A DNA stretch of 64,000 nt from Gongronella butleri (taxonomy: Eukaryota > Mucoromycota > Mucoromycetes > Mucorales > Cunninghamellaceae). Location of the stretch: NCBI GenBank assembly GCA_025201375.1, contig JAIWZP010000009.1:124001-188000 (forward strand), written 5' to 3'. Position numbers and translations under genes: made by a program. This document shows, in pieces, positions 62,024 through 64,000 of this stretch. The notes beneath the pieces are model-generated. The model was not told the origin of the DNA. It ran no database searches and was given only the letters and a program-made list of their open reading frames with translations. How positions within the stretch are numbered: the stretch's first letter is position 1; each line of letters begins with the position of its first letter.

Positions 62024-63982
62024 ATGTCAATTGCCAATTTGCCAATCGAGATTCTTTCTCACATTCTCACTTTTGTGTCTCAACGCTATGTTTTCCAATG
62101 CACACTTGTGTGCTCAGCGTGGCACAAGGTTGCTGCAAGGCTGCTGTTCCGTGACGTTCATATTTATTCGACGCGTCAGCTCACACAATGGCTCTTTCAT
62201 GCAGCATGGCCGAAAAATGGTCACCTTGTTCAGCAAATCACGATTCACTGTGCCGTCGACGGGTTCTTTCTGGATAAATGGATCAACGTGGCACAACTAT
62301 GTCCTTTTGTAGAGCGTGTCATTGCGCTGACTGACGAAGATCATATCATTGGCTTCAAAATTCGTCATGGCAAGGAACTATTATCCCATTATCGGCTGGT
62401 CAAAGGTTGGCAACGCCAATGGCGCGAAGCCTGGCTCATTCTTGACGACGACAAGACCAACATGGAGCACGGCACGGCAAGAAACATGTCGATGGACCAT
62501 AAAAATGGCCAATGTCCGCCTGCATGGACATCCGTCAGGCTACACGGGAAAAGAGCAATGCTCTTTCCGCACCATGTGATGCTTGACTGTCCTTTCAGCT
62601 GTCAGAGTGCTTGCGCCATGAAAAATCCATTGCATCCGCTCGGCCAATTGCGCCATCTCACGCTACAAAAGACAAATTTGGCTCTTTCGCTGTTTCATGG
62701 CCTTTTGGCAGCTACACCGCAGCTGCAGGAGCTCATGTTGCTCGATGTGCACCTATTCACTACATTGCCATCCAATGCACGCGACGCCGAAGCTATTGCG
62801 GGTGCAAATCTTTCACACATGGCCGTCAATGCCACGCGTGTGCAATCTCTCACCATTGAAGGTACATATTCCATGGAATCGTCCACTTTTTTTGCATTCA
62901 TGTCGCAGGCATTTCGGACGCTCCGCCATCTATACATCGCCATTCTGGCGTCAAACATACCATTACCAAATACACATATTGTCTCAAATCATGTCCATCA
63001 CACCACAAAGGACGCCAATGACCTTGCATCCTGGCTTCTCGGCCTTCAATTGACCTTGCAATCGTTCCATTTCGTCATTCAAGACCAGTACAACCACACG
63101 GAACTGCAATGGCTTTCCGATTGGTACTGGAAACATCATGCGCAGCATCTCATTGAAATGACCTTGCCCGTGAGTCTGTTGCTTCCAGACTCGCGTGAGC
63201 TAACATGGTAAAAACAACAAAATTACGCAAATGAGATTCTCAAAGGCTAAAAAGAAAAAAATAATAATTGTAGGTGCAACCATTCATCACCCTTGCGCCT
63301 CACCAGCCTCGCACTTCATATGGACACGTCAGTCCATTTGCATGACTTTGTGGACCTGTGTCTTGCTGGCCACTTTTCACTGCTGCGCTCGCTTGCTCTG
63401 CATGGCCAGCCTTACCAATACACGAGAACCACGAGCATGCGACTGGATCTTTATGCGTGTCTTTCAGAAATTCCTAATTTGCACCATGTCGAGCTAAGCA
63501 GCATGGAAATTCACCAGCCACCGTTGATGAATCAAGCGCCCCACGCGTGTTTACGATCCTTGGTGCTGCGCCGCTGCACATTGCTCGGTGATCACGCGCT
63601 GACGCGTCTTTTGACGTTTTGTTCGCAGATTTCAAGGCTTTCGCTCGACACGGTGGCCCTAGATCGCGCTCATACGCTCTCGGGGCTGGATGAAAACAAG
63701 AACGTTCCATTGCAGGTCAATGTCGACGCGTCACATATCCATCTTGATCAGCTCTACGTGCGTGATTTCATTGCGCGACCACGCGGACTCGACACTTACA
63801 CGCGTACACTCAAGGTGTATGAGCGCAACACGCCACGACACGCAGACCCGGATATTCTAGAGCACGCCACACCTTCATGGCCATTATCCGTCGGTTACAC
63901 ACTAGGCCTCACCTTGCGATTTCATCTTGGATCCATTGATCACGCTTATTTTAAATTACGCTTTGTAGACTCTTTGTTTTAA
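62024..63982 (+). CDS. F-box protein, LRR-like C-terminal region
   Basis: Exons 62024-63207 and 63274-63982 give 630 residues. The F-box is at the N-terminus: ANLPIEILSHILTFV, then CTLVCSAWHKVAARLLFRDV, a typical fungal F-box ending. The remaining 570 residues repeat Leu-rich strand/helix patterns without clean LRR consensus (LGQLRHLTLQKTNLALSLF, TPQLQELMLLDVHLF, LRSLVLRRCTLLGDHALTRL, ISRLSLDTVAL), as in many Mucoromycota F-box proteins that belong to large lineage-specific families. It probably recruits an unknown substrate to SCF. The stop lies 18 bp before the window end, so the gene is complete. Confidence 0.85.
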
Positions 63983-64000
63983 TCCCCTTTTTAAATCCTT

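Overview
This window looks like fungal nuclear DNA. Genes are split by many short introns (about 71 in 21 gene models), pyrimidine-rich leaders precede start codons, and the gene set is fungal: a Zn2Cys6 regulator, a DHA2-type transporter, an SPX-RING protein and a CBS-PB1 protein. The DP-type E2F partner points away from yeasts and most Dikarya, and together with the intron style suggests an early-diverging fungus, probably Mucoromycota. That placement is inference from gene content, not from a database match.

Layout. 1-2.7 kb: a gene-free repeat region with a short tandem array. 2.7-8.8 kb: ATP23 peptidase (+), malic enzyme (-), a RING E3 ligase with a huge acidic middle (-). 9.2-18.2 kb: five + genes in a row counting FIS1, a winged-helix/SET-like protein, a long S/T-P-rich protein and an F-box/DUSP protein. 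18.5-21.7 kb: BTB protein (-) and kinetochore MIS12 (+). 23.4-29.7 kb: three - strand housekeeping genes (eIF2 gamma, OST1/ribophorin I, acetyl-CoA acetyltransferase). 31.9-39.4 kb: MFS transporter, SPX-RING E3 and a small basic ORF, all +. 42.1-48.8 kb: intronless short-form tRNase Z (+), a CHERP-like CID protein ending in a zinc knuckle (-), a Zn2Cys6 factor (+). 51.6-64 kb: secreted GH3 glycosidase (+), DP factor (-), CBS-PB1 membrane protein (-), F-box protein (+).

The gene-poor gaps (about 12, 21.7-23.4, 34.2-36.3, 39.4-42, 48.8-51.5 and 54.4-55.7 kb) hold dispersed repeats. Two families with several copies here can be aligned by eye: family A (three copies, up to about 550 bp) and family B (two copies, about 820 bp). 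The genes are mostly unlinked housekeeping functions and form no obvious cluster. Several E3 or E3-adaptor candidates (RNF126-like, F-box/DUSP, BTB, SPX-RING, F-box) occur in the window. All exon coordinates were read by eye using reading frame, splice-site consensus and family alignment. Exon joins are phase-consistent throughout, but no transcript data were available.
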